From: Toxorhynchites rutilus septentrionalis
Lineage: Eukaryota > Arthropoda > Insecta > Diptera > Culicidae
Assembly: GCF_029784135.1 (NCBI RefSeq)
Contig: NC_073746.1
Span: 163,546,296-163,610,295, forward strand
Direction of reading: 5' to 3'
Length of the DNA stretch: 64,000 nucleotides
In this document: positions 53,067 to 64,000 of the stretch, in pieces
How positions within the stretch are numbered: position 1 is the stretch's first letter
Layout of the letters: each line of letters opens with the position of its first letter
Position numbers and translations under genes: made by a program
The notes under the pieces: model-generated
What the model saw: the letters and a program-made list of their open reading frames with translations, nothing else
Told to the model about the DNA's origin: nothing
The model's database searches: none

Positions 53067-54860
53067 ATTTAAACACCGTATATTACATTAAAAAAGTCTT
53101 GTTAAATGTTAAATGAATAATCATTTTCGGCTGTTTCGAACGCTAAATACATTTGTTTTTTTTTTATTCAATAATTTCCTCGGCAAGTGTTGTAATCGGC
53201 GGGTAACCGAGAATTGAGTTTCATACTTTGAAGCAGCATATCAAATACAAGGTTTCGATGATTTACTTTTCCACGAGGATTTATCCTAACCGCAATGTTT
53301 GCAACTACCCGAGTTTAGTGCAGCTCTGCATCAACACGGGACGGAAGTTGATTTCGGCTCGACAATTGGATGCAAACAAGCGTTGTTACGATGAGTTGTA
53401 TCATTTGCCAGAGTATCGTCAAACACGCAGCTGGTTTATAAATTCCTTCCCGGTAGGACTGATACTTCTGTTTGTTTGAGCGTGTACGAAAAAATTAAAT
53501 TAATCTCAGCAATACTGGAGTTTGAGGTTTCTCAAGAAAACTGAATAAAATTTGGTGCAGCAAACGATAACTCAAATTGTGATCTTAGTCAGAATTAGAA
53601 CTCGCATACTCTAATTGACATACATTCATTGATATACGAATCCGACAATCACTCTTCACACTAAGCAAACCACATAATCTCAGGCGCCCCATGAGAAGAG
53701 CCTAGATTACTCGGAACAGCAAGAATATATGGTATACCAGCTGAGAGGCATAGTTTTCCCACGATGTTGTTACCGAACACCACTGTTTTTTTTTTCTTTT
53801 CTTCAAATCACCGCCTAGACAAGGCATGATTTCATTAGTTGTACATGTAGTTCTACTTAAACGGAAAACTTAACAACGCTAACGGCATTGCCGACCGATG
53901 TTACGCGGGGGGGGGGGGCGGAAAAACTTTGAACTCGTGCTGTGCGGGGCACGGGTGGGCAATTTGTAAGGCTGTTCGTACAACGCAAAGGGTTAAATGA
54001 TTTCATGCAATGAGGTGAGGTGAACCGAAGGAAGGCACAAGTGCTGAAAGTTGTTGGACACCACTGCTGCGGTCTAATGTCATTCCTGTTTCGTTTTAGC
54101 GGTGGGAGACACGCGACAGGTAGCGGAATAGGTTGCGAACTAATTTTAGAGGTCGTTAAAAACTTTTTCCAACTACCTCTCACTGCAGCGAGTGGCATTG
54201 CCTTTTTTCTCCGAATGACGATGAGCCGGTCCGACGGCGTAATGTGCGGCTGTAGGATGGATGTCGAGCAGCGTAAACATATTTTCGATGGTAGAGTTGA
54301 AGGAGTTTTAATTGGTGCCACAGGCGGTGGCAGGGCCAGGGATTGGCCGTGGGATGATTCGTAGATGATGCAAGCGTAAAAGAATTTCAATTGACATTCT
54401 TGGGAAAGATTCTTGTTTGTTTCCCCGGCCGTTGGGTTAGATACTGACGGGAGGTGGTGCCGATAGTGAAATGTAATTAAAGTTGAGTTAAGTTTTTGGT
54501 GATTTGGAACTTGGGGATCCGATGGTAAAGGTTGAAATATGGTATTAGCAGCGCTATCACTTTAAAGATATTTAATAATAACAGATGAATGTAATTAAAA
54601 TGAAATATGGGAAATGTACCATGTCCCGTAGAACTTCTGTTGAGTTTCGGTTGAGCTGTCGTAATACTTTGGAGTTTGTTTAGTGCTAATGTATGGGGTA
54701 TGGGATAATGTATGAAGCCTAAGTTTAATAAGACTGTCTGTTAAAAGATTTCGAACAGCAGATTCCAGAATATTAATTTTTAGACTAAGTTTACAGATTT
54801 TATTTTCAAATTTGTAACTTAGAGTTCGAGATTTCGGACAAAAATGTCAATTTGATTGGG
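53067..54860. other. Unannotated sequence
   Basis: It contains a G12 run at 53907-53918. The frames at 53228-53479 (83 codons) and 53857-54390 on the minus strand (177 codons) are open but carry no domain I recognise; the latter is proline/threonine-rich and opposite another open frame. It is GC-richer in 53880-54360. Confidence 0.4.
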
Positions 54861-54865
54861 AGTAC

Positions 54866-55122
54866 ATTTGGTCGGTGTTAAGTCAGACCGGACCATGTGA
54901 CATTTTTATGATTTCGAGAAAAACGAGTTTGAAGTTTGGTTCTATAAGGGGTTCTCATTGAGCGTTCAAAACAATTTCGATAAGTTATTCCTACTGTACG
55001 CGTGATTTTCTAAATCTGATAAATGTGGAATGTAGCTTACAATTTGTTTAATCTAATGCAATCAATAACTCGAAATTTTTAATTTTGCGACTTGGTCCGC
55101 TCTGGCTTAACACCGACCTTTT
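54866..55122. mobile_element. MITE with GGTCGGTGTTAAG termini
   Basis: 'ggtcggtgttaagtcagacc' at 54870 and the inverted 'tctggcttaacaccgacc' ending at 55118 define about 250 bp with long imperfect arms (inverted similarity continues as ggacca.gt and the aatttttaa region). It directly abuts the hAT element to its right. Confidence 0.7.
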
Positions 55123-56708
55123 AGACCAGTGATTTTCAACCGGTGGGGATTTCCCCCCTAGTGGGGAATTTGAATATACATTTACTTTGCTTTGAAGATG
55201 ACAATGATTAGCGAAAATTGCCACAAAAACTTTATTGAACACGCTAAAATTTGTGATCCTCGGCAAACATTTCCAAATCTGAAATGTAGTGTTCAAATGA
55301 ACAACTTCGCGAATGTTTGAAAGACTTTCGTCAGTAAATGATGATGGAACAGACGATGAAACAGTACAGAAGACCATAAAAAAGGAAACTGTACAGCATT
55401 TGTCAAGACTTTTTACAACAAGTTAAACTTGAAACAAATTAACAAAAAACTTAAAAAATTCCTTATATTTAAGAATAAGATTTGGACATGATTTGAAATG
55501 CTTCCGACTAAACATTTGAAAATGTATTTTTATGGCAAACCGACGGAGAGTGTTTATTTCATTTAGTTTCGCGTTATAAACATTCATTTAATCCTCACTT
55601 TCCTCGTGGTGTTTATACATGGTCTTGCAGAATTTGACCTTGATGTCGTTTGACAACAGTACTGAGGCACTTCTCCTTCGGATTTTAACAAATTACTTCG
55701 ATTTGACGATTGCGTTCACAGTTTCTGTAGCGAGACGGTTTCAAACTTTTGTTTTGGTCCCATTATATTGCGAAACAATACGGTTTCAATCACTACTATA
55801 TTTGACAGTAGCAAAAATAGTTCAGTTCAGTTCTGTTCTAATTGTCTGATTGAGTTTGCTAATTGTTGCGTAAAATGATCAAATATTTAAACATTATTTT
55901 ATCTTGTTCTTCTCTTCTTCAATGGCACTAACGTTCCTAGAGGAACTTCACCGTCTCAACGTAGTATTACTTGCGTCATTTTTATTAGTACTCAGTTGAG
56001 ATTTCTATGCCAAATAACACGCCTTGAATGCATTCTGAGTGGCAAGCTCTACAATACGCGTGATCACAGTGCAAGCCGGAGGAAATTTCATTGACGAAAA
56101 ATTCCCCCGACCAGAACGAGAATCTAACCCGAACACCCGGCATGTTAGTTATGACGCTAACCACTCGGCCACGGGAGCACAATTTTATCTTGTTACAAAA
56201 TCTGTATAAAATCTGCATGAATATCCAATAATCTGTAATCTGTATTTACAGATTCTTGGTAAAAAACATGCTGAAAATCTGTATCATTACAGAAAAATCT
56301 GTATATGTGGCAACACTGGTTACGAGTGTTGTTGTCTTTCGCGTAGTATTTATGGGAATCTGGATTTCCTACAATGCTGCTGATGGAAACAAAACACCAT
56401 AACAGAGTGGATATCGAAGATGACATGAGGTGTGCTTTTCGACAACGTTCTCAAGAATTACGATTTTGGCGGGAATAGTTCAGATGCAGGTGCCATACTG
56501 ACATGCCAAACTTTATACACCTTTTTTGTAAACAGATACAAGTATAAAATCAAATTTGTTGCGATTATAACTTGAAACCCGTATTCTTTTATTATATTAC
56601 TGATATGCTACAGACTTTCTTACAAAATACTGATAGAGGGGAAGCACTGGGATTAATTTTCGTAATGGGGGAATGGAGCATAAAAGGTTGAAAAACGCTG
56701 ATTTAAAC
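55119..56708. mobile_element. hAT-like element with CAGTGATTTTCAACC termini
   Basis: The left terminus 'cagtgattttcaaccgg' at 55127 and the right terminus 'ggttgaaaaacgctg' ending at 56700 match 13 of 15 positions inverted. The flanks 'ttttagac' and 'atttaaac' agree at 6 of 8, an aged target duplication. The minus/plus frames near 55200-55380 are not recognised as transposase. A SINE (55896-56194) and a fragment of the cagggttgccacat element (56195-56320) lie inside. Confidence 0.7.
55896..56194 (-). mobile_element. tRNA-derived SINE, family 1, copy 3 (reversed)
   Basis: The body at 55909-56181 is flanked by 'attttatcttgtt' (55896-55908, 56182-56194). On the minus strand the A box 'tggccgagtgg' lies near 56171 and the B box appears as 'gggttagattctcg' with a G-to-A-type change. 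The tail is 'gaagaagag'. It is more diverged than the copies at 14505 and 48724. Confidence 0.88.
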
Positions 56709-57140
56709 CATTCGGATGGAAAAAGTGAAAGATCTTGAACGTTAATATCTCTTCAAGTAATGGATGGTTTTTGACTCCAAATACACAAATTAAGCGAAAA
56801 TAAGTTTTTTCCGAGACATGTAGGGTGGAAATTGAAGAACAGGTAAACAATGTATCGAATAAAAGGGTCAATTTTACATACGAAATATATACGCAGAGAA
56901 CAAACGCTACCTCATCTGAACGGATCCCGTGGAGATAGAAAATATTGCAATTTAAACCCCGCCCGATGGCCACTCATTGGCACGCAACCAGATGGCAGCG
57001 ACGGAGAAGGCGCCGAAAATGTCTTTTTTCAAGGGCGAGAGTTTAGGATAAGTATTGATTAAGATTGACCTTTCAAACCTTAAAGCGAACAAAATGCCAA
57101 AGTTTCATGCTCCTATAATTCAACACTTTCTTTATATTCT
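56709..57140. other. Unannotated sequence
   Basis: The open frame at 56850-57062 is not recognised. No repeat boundary is seen. Confidence 0.45.
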
Positions 57141-57142
57141 AC

Positions 57143-57504
57143 TAGCTGACCCGGCAAACTTCGTCCTGCCCAACATTTGTTTTTTGTTATCAATACCTTC
57201 AAACATTCACGTTTACTTACTATGAGCAAGTTCATGGGTCCAATCGCAGAACTGTTCATTAATTGATCTTCTAATAGACCCCGTTGAATTTAGCTTTTAC
57301 TATAAAATTCCTAGTATTTCTAACAAAACTCCTCATTATAATATCAGATTATTATCAGACACAATTCTCGTTCAAGATTTTTCAACCATTTGCAAATAAC
57401 ATGTTTCTCCGTTACATGGAATAAATGTTTTATACAGGAAATATGATAGAATAAAGACAGCCATAAATCGAGCAATTCCTTCCTCGAGTTCTGCTCTTAT
57501 CAAT
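57143..57504 (+). repeat. CTGACCCGGC-family repeat, head fragment
   Basis: It runs from 'agctgacccggcaaacttcg' to 'ctcttatcaatacatccg', matching 29128-29480. It stops at 57504, where the reversed LINE begins. Confidence 0.8.
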
Positions 57505-57509
57505 ACATC

Positions 57510-57770
57510 CGATTGATAACCAATTGTCCCCGTATGTCTCATTGAAAATCTCTTTAAAATTTAAAAGGTTCGAAATATACATAGATACGCCTCCAGTATG
57601 GACGGATCTCGACAAGCAATTAACCATTGTGTATCCAAATACATTGAATCCATTCAGATCAGTTGATTCCGTTAAATGTGTTTCAACAATAATTAGTAAT
57701 TTCGGTTTTTCGTTGGATAACAAAATTTCTATTTCGTGGAAAGTGTGCGTAATCCAGCCACATTCAAATA
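57510..57770 (-). pseudogene. LINE ORF2 endonuclease, N-terminal part
   Basis: LLSNEKPKLLIIVETHLTES holds the catalytic-type E of the exonuclease/endonuclease family (ETHLT). It is followed by FNVFGYTMVNCLSRSVHTGGVSMYI. Upstream residues (CTLFECGWITHTFHEIE) align with the usual start of this domain but in a frame interrupted by a stop. It breaks off at 57505. Confidence 0.75.
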
Positions 57771-57903
57771 AAGTACATCATATCTTATATATGCCCCTTT
57801 CTTGGATGGCTATATAGAGAAGTTCACCTGTTCCTTCTTCCTCTCGTAGTTTCGTAGGAATATAGGACAACTTGTACTCCACGCAAAATGTTTCGTATCT
57901 ATG

Positions 57904-58977
57904 TCAATTCGTCGCGCTGATGATCGCGCTGTATTTATTATATTTCATCTTACTATTACAATAGATTTTCCTAACTTCGAAATGTTTGTTTTCATGCAAC
58001 GATGGATTTTGTTTCATTAACGTAGCTTTCAATTTATTTTCGTTCATTTGTTCGCTAAATCCTATTATTTTAATCGTCGGTCTCAATGCTTCTGGTATTT
58101 TAACCTCGTAGTCTTGACCCAGTTTTTTCTCAACATTAACCTTGATCAATTCAATTGAATTTTTGTCTGAAGCAGAGACAACAACCGTACCATTTTTACC
58201 GTTTCGCAGTCCATTTATATTTAATCTCTTGGGATTGACATTCTCTTTCAATATTTTTCTAGTTATATCAGATTCCTGCTTAGTTTTTGGTTTTATGATC
58301 AAGATTTTTTCCCTGGTCAAAGCTTTCTTTCTTTCAATATTCTCAACATTAACTACATCCACAGTTGATGTTTTCCCAGCGTCTTTCAAAACCGCAGCAA
58401 GTGGAGTTGCATTTTCATTCTGAATAGCTTGCTCGTCCCGTCGGCGCTTTTTCGAATTTGAGCGCAAATTGTATCGCTGAGGTGTTTCCTCTGCATTTGT
58501 ATTGATATCGATACTGTTTTTAAACAAATTTCCGATTTCCGCCCGTACTGCTTCTTTAACTTTAAGCTCAAAGTTGTTGGCCAAGTCAACCAAACACTTC
58601 AGCTCTTTAATATCGCTTAAAATTTTACCAACGGAATCATCAAAATGGTTATTTCCGAACCCATTTTCGTGTAACAATAAACATGTGTCACATACAAAAA
58701 CGACATTTTTTATTTTTTTCAAAACATCGATATTGTCACGCACCGCGCTTGGTAAACAATCAATATGTATAGTCTCATGGCACTTACCGTAGCACGTTAT
58801 CGCTTCTGTGTTTGGATCACTTATCTTCTCAAAGCAGCGACTACACATGTCTACTAGACCCATATCTACACATTCGCTATTGTTCGCATGTGTACCGACC
58901 ATCGGCCGGTCCGTGCGAGGGAATGAAAAACAAACAACAACGCAATCGCCTGCTGTTAGAAAGTGCTGGGAGAACAC
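57904..58977 (-). CDS. LINE ORF1 protein with PHD-type zinc finger, 357 codons open
   Basis: ORF1 proteins of non-LTR elements bind element RNA. Residues 44-99 form a PHD-like zinc finger (CSRC, CYGKC, HIDC, CDTC spacing). A basic stretch follows (NSKKRRRDE near 176), then an alternating charged region. The C-terminal part (KILIIKPK, VVVSASDKNSIELI, IKIIGFSE) looks like an RRM-type or gag-like fold of this group. The true start may be the Met at 58902 (MVGTHANN) rather than the first Met. The frame is uninterrupted, although the element around it is incomplete. Confidence 0.75.
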   Translation of the reverse strand: MFSQHFLTAGDCVVVCFSFPRTDRPMVGTHANNSECVDMGLVDMCSRCFEKISDPNTEAITCYGKCHETIHIDCLPSAVRDNIDVLKKIKNVVFVCDTCLLLHENGFGNNHFDDSVGKILSDIKELKCLVDLANNFELKVKEAVRAEIGNLFKNSIDINTNAEETPQRYNLRSNSKKRRRDEQAIQNENATPLAAVLKDAGKTSTVDVVNVENIERKKALTREKILIIKPKTKQESDITRKILKENVNPKRLNINGLRNGKNGTVVVSASDKNSIELIKVNVEKKLGQDYEVKIPEALRPTIKIIGFSEQMNENKLKATLMKQNPSLHENKHFEVRKIYCNSKMKYNKYSAIISATN

Positions 58978-59309
58978 TATGTATCAGCAGCAGATTGGCA
59001 GACTGAAGATTAAGGTACTCAAGCTCTCTTTTCAACACTACCACCACTACAGTGATGACTATGTGATTTAGCTACTTGACTACCCGTTTCAGTCAACTTT
59101 TTAATTATAATTACCGAATAAGAACAAGCATAAGAACTTATCTTTTTCTCACCGAATACATATGTGTATTTCACCAGCGAAGATCCCTGCGATAAACTTG
59201 AATCACAACACTTTGTTTTTCACCAATTTTACCGCTGATTCTGCACCAGTATAAAAACAACAACCGCTTCAACTCACAAGTTAAGAAAACTGTTTATACA
59301 TAGTCATTA

Positions 59310-59370
59310 AAATCTAGTTAAGAATTCGGCTCCATAGAACTGAGCCTGTAAAAATAAAATTTAAAAAAAA
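59310..59370 (+). repeat. I-type LINE 3' end fragment
   Basis: 'aattcggctccatagaactg' followed by 'agcctgtaaaaataaa' and an A run match the 3' end of the LINE at 46415-46469. Only the last 60 bp remain. Confidence 0.65.
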
Positions 59371-59683
59371 GTCATAACTATTATTGGAACGTTATTTTAA
59401 AAAATCTGTAAATTTTGTAAATTCATTCCTGTCACGGCCTGTTTTTATTTCTTTTTTCTTCACTATGTAGTAAATGATCAGTACTTTTCAGGAATCAGAA
59501 ACTGCTGTGGACTATCATGTTCTATTCAAGGTCCAGAGATACGTTTCCCTCAGTGAAACAGTGCTCCACACGACCCGTTTTGTTTTTATAAAAAGTGAAA
59601 AAATGGTGGTGGTGGTGGTGGAACAAACATATTATCGCATATATGTCAACTAGAATAAGTCCGTCGCGATAGCTGTTATAGCT

Positions 59684-59812
59684 TTAACCCTTTCCCGTAC
59701 AACATCGAGTATCACTCGTGGTGTACTTGCATAACATAGGGCGCTAGAACGCTCAGCAGAGTAGTGAAATCGCTTGATGTGTGACGTATTGAATAATACG
59801 GAAAGGGGTTAA
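59684..59812. mobile_element. Small MITE with TTAACCCTTTCCGTA-like termini
   Basis: 'ttaaccctttcccgta' at 59684 and 'tacggaaaggggttaa' ending at 59812 form an inverted repeat with one or two changes around about 97 bp. A (GGT)n tract at 59604-59622 lies just upstream. Confidence 0.65.
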
Positions 59813-60415
59813 TCCGAGAAAAAGCTTGCGATGCATTCTTATTATTCTCATGCTCGTCGTATTATTCTAGTGAGGAAAAGAATAAAACAGTAATATACCA
59901 TTTTCAAATGATTCTACAAATCCACACGATCTTCTAAAGAGTTATTTCTAAAATGTCGATGCATTTTAAAAATGATATCCGAAGTGATAAGCTAGCTGCT
60001 AGCGAATTTAATAATTCATTACGACCGCACTACGGAATAATTTCATTCAATTTGCTTGTTTATCTCTTTCGGTATTATTTTACAATGAAAACAATCAACT
60101 CTTTAGTAGATTTTTTCTTTTTCTTATCATATTATCCTATTTAAATTCATATAAAAATAATAAAGTAAGGGTCAGTACTACGTGTTCTAAGTAATCAAAT
60201 AATATGAAATGAAAAATTTCATTCAAATTTTGACCATTTAAAACTGGCTTCGGGTCAACTAACATAATGGAAATTAATTTGCCTTAAACGGATATCGCCA
60301 CCAGACGTCGACACTGTACATTAGGATTCCAATGAATGAAGGGAAGAGAAAGATTTTCGAATTCTTGAACGCGAAAAAATACTCTGTATAAAATTTCAGC
60401 TCATTCGGTCTTAAA
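59813..60415. other. Mostly unannotated; short repeat at 60165-60275
   Basis: The segment 60165-60275 is shared with 48555-48680. Otherwise nothing is recognised. Confidence 0.45.
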
Positions 60416-61094
60416 TCTCGCGTAACTTTTGAAAAGGTCCTATGTAACAAATGTAAACAAATCGAGTTAATGGATGCACGCTATTAGTTTTCAATCATTG
60501 AATGCATTACAAAAACAATCGTTCACGTATCTATCTTCTTCATCTTTTAATCGCCGATGCAAAAAATATCCAATGTACAGATTCGGATTTTAAGCACTCG
60601 GCTGTTACTTCAGACGCCTCTTTCCTCCGACGCTCGAAACGTCCAATGTAACAAAGCAATCAAAACAACACGAAGTCGTACTTCGGTCGTTTTGAGTTTT
60701 TGTTTCTTTCAGGTGTTGTTATCTATGTCAGTGCAATTCAACGAGTGATGACAATAATAATCTGTCTTTAGAATGAAATGCTGATGTTTCGATTGTTCTT
60801 CAGTAGTTAGTTTCAAAATCTTATCGTGAAACGTAATATGTCCAATGTGCAAACAGGGGCAGTCAAAACGTCCAATGTAACATTTTTCGCTCCGAGGCTT
60901 CAAATTTAAGCTCAAATCACGGAACAACTGTTACGATTGGTTTTTCAGAGTTATTATTGACTGCTAGTGGTAAAAGTAGTGATAAAGATCGATACTTTTT
61001 AAGACAATTCGCGGAATAATGTTCGGGTCTTCAACTTCATTTTTCTCGAGTTGACGAAAATGTTACATTGGACCTTTTCAAAAGTTACGCGAGA
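60416..61094. mobile_element. Palindromic element with gtccaatgtaaca motif
   Basis: A 34-bp terminal inverted repeat ('tctcgcgtaacttttgaaaa' start at 60416; inverted to 61094) has a single mismatch. The subterminal word 'gtccaatgtaac' recurs at 60641 and 60869 and in reverse at 61062. No coding content. No target duplication could be defined. Confidence 0.7.
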
Positions 61095-61244
61095 AATAGT
61101 CTCGCAAAGACGTCCAAGTTTAAGTTTATTGAAAATCGTTGAAATCGGCCCGGACCGAACGATCGGACTCAAAAAATAACATCCATCGATGAAATTCTCA
61201 ACACTTTGTTTTTACAAAAAAAAAAAAAAAACTGAACAAAACAC

Positions 61245-61775
61245 GGTACTTTTGTATTAGCGTCACCGGAGCCGAAATACAATAGATGACATTTTTATTG
61301 TTCGCACTGGCATTCAAATATTATTTGTATTGTTGTTGCCTTGTTGTATGCAATGTTTTGTCATTTTTTAGTGCTACGAAAATGCGTATTTGGGATTTGG
61401 GAGTATTTAAGTATAAACGCCACCGGAGTGCAATTTTCATTATGAATTGGTTTTTCTTAATTAAATTTCCTCAGAACCTCAGAACAACGTGGTGAGGACG
61501 TAGTTCCCCCCGTCAGAAGCGGCGGCCTTTCGCAAACAAACCTGTGTTCCATCGATTACCCGGTTAGTTTGAAACATAGGAGACGATCCTTTAGTTAGGT
61601 CCGACCGAGCGTTAGCGAGTGACAAAGTGACAAAACTGATAAAGTGACGAGTGTAGTGACAAAACACTACAAACAACAATACAGCAACAATACAAAAGAT
61701 ATCTGAGTGCCAGTGTGTACAATAAAATTGCTATCTATTGTATTTCGGCTCCGGTGACGCTAATACGAAAGTACC
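61245..61775. mobile_element. Palindromic element with 42-bp arms
   Basis: The arms at 61245-61286 ('ggtacttttgtattagcgtc' start) and 61734-61775 match at 41 of 42 positions inverted. Inside, 61480-61640 on the minus strand shares sequence and reading frame with the centre of the foldback element at 36988-37592. No transposase is seen. Confidence 0.8.
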
Positions 61776-62316
61776 CAAAAATCACAATCTAAAACACTAG
61801 TCAAATCCACAACGATGGATCCTTAACCCGCACCTGGGAAAACATGCAGAAATCATACTTGCACATAACTTACCCGTTTCGTCAGGAACATTCGAGATTG
61901 TTTAATGAAACATTACACGTATTACTCACTATTCGCATTCCAAGGAACACAAAACATTCATCATAACATATTGCTAAATCAAAACATCAACAATAGAACT
62001 GACAAGACGATTCTAGAAAGGAATCGGCCAATATTCATTGCTATAAAACAATGCTCAATTGTGTATAGCGAATGGTCCAGAAGAGGGATTCTCAATCTAT
62101 TTTAGCAAAAGAGACCCCTTTTCCAGAATGAATTCATACCATCGACCCTTATAGCCGGATTCTTTAAAAAATATGAATAAGAACACAAAATACTTACCAG
62201 TTCAAAAACTTTGCAGGTCGTTAAGTGAGTAAACTTCACATCATTTTCTCATCAATAAATACACATAAAATTCAGTAAATATCAAGTGTGGTTAGTAATT
62301 AGTTAGTAATACCCCC
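61776..62316. other. Unannotated sequence
   Basis: No feature recognised. Confidence 0.5.
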
Positions 62317-63050
62317 TTAATTCTAGTGTAGAGACACGAATTTCGGACGTTTTTTCGAACTCCGTAAAAATAAAACAAAGAATATTTTTATTATCCATTA
62401 TATCATTATTCGTTTATCTATCTTTCAACAATAAAACAAAAATAGGACGGAAAAAAAATATTCATAATTAGAATAGTTACATGCTGGTGAAGTGAGGGTG
62501 CTCAAAAAAAAGTTGTGCCATGGCGTACACGATTCCAGTCCTTCTGGTTATCTGAAACAAAAAAATCGAACAGATTCTGAATCAGTAAAGATGTCGCTAT
62601 GGCATGAACCTCGGACAAGTCAAAAACATGGGTTTTAACAAAATGGCGGCCGTTTGAAAACAAAAATGCTGTTTAAAACGTTTTTTTTTTGCGTTTACCG
62701 ATTTTTTAAAAATAGTAAAATTAAAAAGTTATAATTTTTTATTGGTTCATGCGATAGAGAGATGTATGCAGATTATTTTCATATAAATTTGACATAAATC
62801 GGTTCAGTAGAACTTGAGATATCGTGTACGCCAGTTAGAAAAAAACTAGTTCCGAGAGAAACGCGTTTGAAGTTCATTGTGATGGCCGTAACAGGTTAGA
62901 TACCACATCACTAAGATGGCTCTAACTAGGTAAATAATAGGATTTTCGATAAGTCCTTTCTAGAGTATATTCTTGAATGCCTAAACTACAGAAATATGGT
63001 AAAAAAAAATTTCGATTTTTTCAGATTTCTAGACTAGAATACCCCCTTAA
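62317..63050 (+). mobile_element. TTAA-flanked MITE (piggyBac-like), most complete copy
   Basis: TTAA at 62317-62320 and 63047-63050 flank 726 bp. The right terminus is 'agactagaataccccc'. The left begins 'ttctagtgtagag', lacking the first 'gggggta' seen at 25061, and the bases before TTAA read 'aataccccc' as if another right end abutted. The interior matches the copies at 15578 and 25057. TTAA targeting is the piggyBac hallmark. Confidence 0.8.
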
Positions 63051-64000
63051 TACAAATTTCAACAATAATACTTTCTCCTAAGATATTAGTCATTCTTATA
63101 CAGCCATTCCATGCCAAACCGATATAGTGGTTCTGCGATTTTCGTCGAAAGTGGTTATTTTGTTCTTTATCGCAAAACATTAACATGAATGGATTTGAAC
63201 AAAACATGAATTTTTGAAAAAGGAAATTTCTGAAAAAAAAGGAAAAATTATATTTCAGATCAACGTTGAATAATCATGACTAGTCAGAAATTGCGGGAAG
63301 TCCCGTTTGAAAAGTCAAGATGATCATTTTCATTGGCCCCTGCTGTACATCTGTCATCGTGGAATGGTATTGGAATTTAAAAATTGCGCTTCGCCGCTGC
63401 TTTTCGTCCTCGTCATTGACGACTTATGAACAAATCATGGAGAGATTTGATCCTGATACACCAATGTCAATGAATATCAACAATAAAAGAAGTGCCATAA
63501 ATTTAAGAGGATCATTTTCGAGAAAAATGAAATATTCACAGCGATCGTAAAGCGTTGCCTGCAACAATTGTAGACATAAAGTTATATTCATGATAATTTA
63601 TGGAGCGTTAATTTATTTTCATATTTTCAGGTCAACAAAACGAAGTTTACTGAAATTCCTAGTGTTACTATCCACGGGCAAACACAATATTTAGGGGCAA
63701 ACAGAACATTAATTACGATTGCCTCATTCAGTGTGCGGTTTGATCACGTCGTAAAACTGAGCCTTCACATCCAATTAGTTTGCTATGCTTCGCGAAATAA
63801 GATATTTGTTTCGCAAAATCCCCATTGCTTGCTTTGAACTACTAACCTACCGTTCGCCAGAAAGTGAATTAATGTAGGTGCGACATTTATGGAAATCTGT
63901 CAGTTCTAATAATAGCAAAACTTTGCGACCTTGTGATGATTTATGATTATTTGAAATAGAGCATTGAGCGAACTAGATTTCTATTGCAAGTATACCGGGT
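63051..64000. repeat. Short shared repeat (63095-63175), remainder unannotated
   Basis: 'ccattccatgccaaaccgat', 'tggttctgcgattttcgtcg' and 'tttgttctttatcgc' are the reverse complement of 26885-26975. Beyond 63200 nothing is recognised; the 76-codon frame at 63320 is not identified. Confidence 0.4.

Larger units (their letters stand above)
57505..59300 (-). mobile_element. Non-LTR retrotransposon, 5' part kept, 3' part missing
   Basis: On the minus strand a 5' UTR (about 59300-58978), ORF1 (58977-57904) and the beginning of ORF2 (endonuclease, to 57505) are in order. The reverse transcriptase, 3' UTR and poly(A) are absent: the sequence breaks inside the endonuclease, directly against a CTGACCCGGC repeat. 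Usual LINE truncation removes the 5' end, so the loss here must come from a later deletion or recombination. Confidence 0.75.

Noticed and set aside
53857..54390. 177-codon minus-strand frame as a host gene
   Set aside because: Includes a G12 run and biased P/T composition, with an opposing open frame and no recognisable domain.

Overview
The window reads as a gene-poor, transposon-saturated stretch of a dipteran nuclear genome, most likely a culicine (Aedes-type) mosquito. The base composition is AT-rich, there are no operons, and no complete host protein-coding gene, rRNA or genuine tRNA gene is visible. Almost everything recognisable is a mobile element or a fragment of one. The organism call is an inference from the repeat mix: DD37E (ITmD37E-like) transposons, several tRNA-derived SINEs, Jockey/I-type LINEs, Helitron debris and many MITEs.

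Layout. 1-1655: a reversed copy of a 'CTGACCCGGC' interspersed repeat, interrupted by an A-rich element. 2829-6537: a 3.7-kb block bounded by hAT-like terminal inverted repeats (TIRs) with a perfect 8-bp target duplication. Inside it are two decayed histone H2A copies with histone-type 3' stem-loops, a MITE and a broken DD41D mariner. 6797-12736: a full-length DD37E element with an intact 315-aa transposase and near-perfect 49-bp TIRs, followed by a 2,285-bp tandem duplication that carries two more DD37E transposase copies and two internally deleted mariners. 14505-19672: two SINEs, a TTAA-flanked MITE and a Jockey-like LINE broken by a DNA element that itself contains a MITE. 22236-30202: microsatellite, hAT MITE, a disrupted DD41D element, LINE tails and a full CTGACCCGGC repeat.

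31040-41036: a pogo-like element carrying a 77-bp perfect hairpin insertion, a SINE, a decayed PIN/CXC-type gene that keeps one intron, a 30-bp tandem-repeat element, a foldback element, another DD41D element and LINE debris. 41037-46633: a CTGACCCGGC repeat hit in its tail by a 1.6-kb Tc1 element, then a hAT element hosting an RNase-H-bearing LINE insertion. 47077-53040: MITE, Helitron fragments, SINE, a second pogo-like copy and LINE tails. 54868-64000: MITEs, a hAT with a SINE inside, a LINE retaining an intact 357-codon ORF1 with a PHD-type zinc finger but missing its 3' part, and three further palindromic elements.

There is no cooperating gene set here. The interest lies in nesting order, in host-gene capture (histone H2A) and in unusual element architectures. 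Insertion boundaries were read from target-site duplications wherever I give exact ends. Regions marked as empty were inspected and gave nothing I could support.
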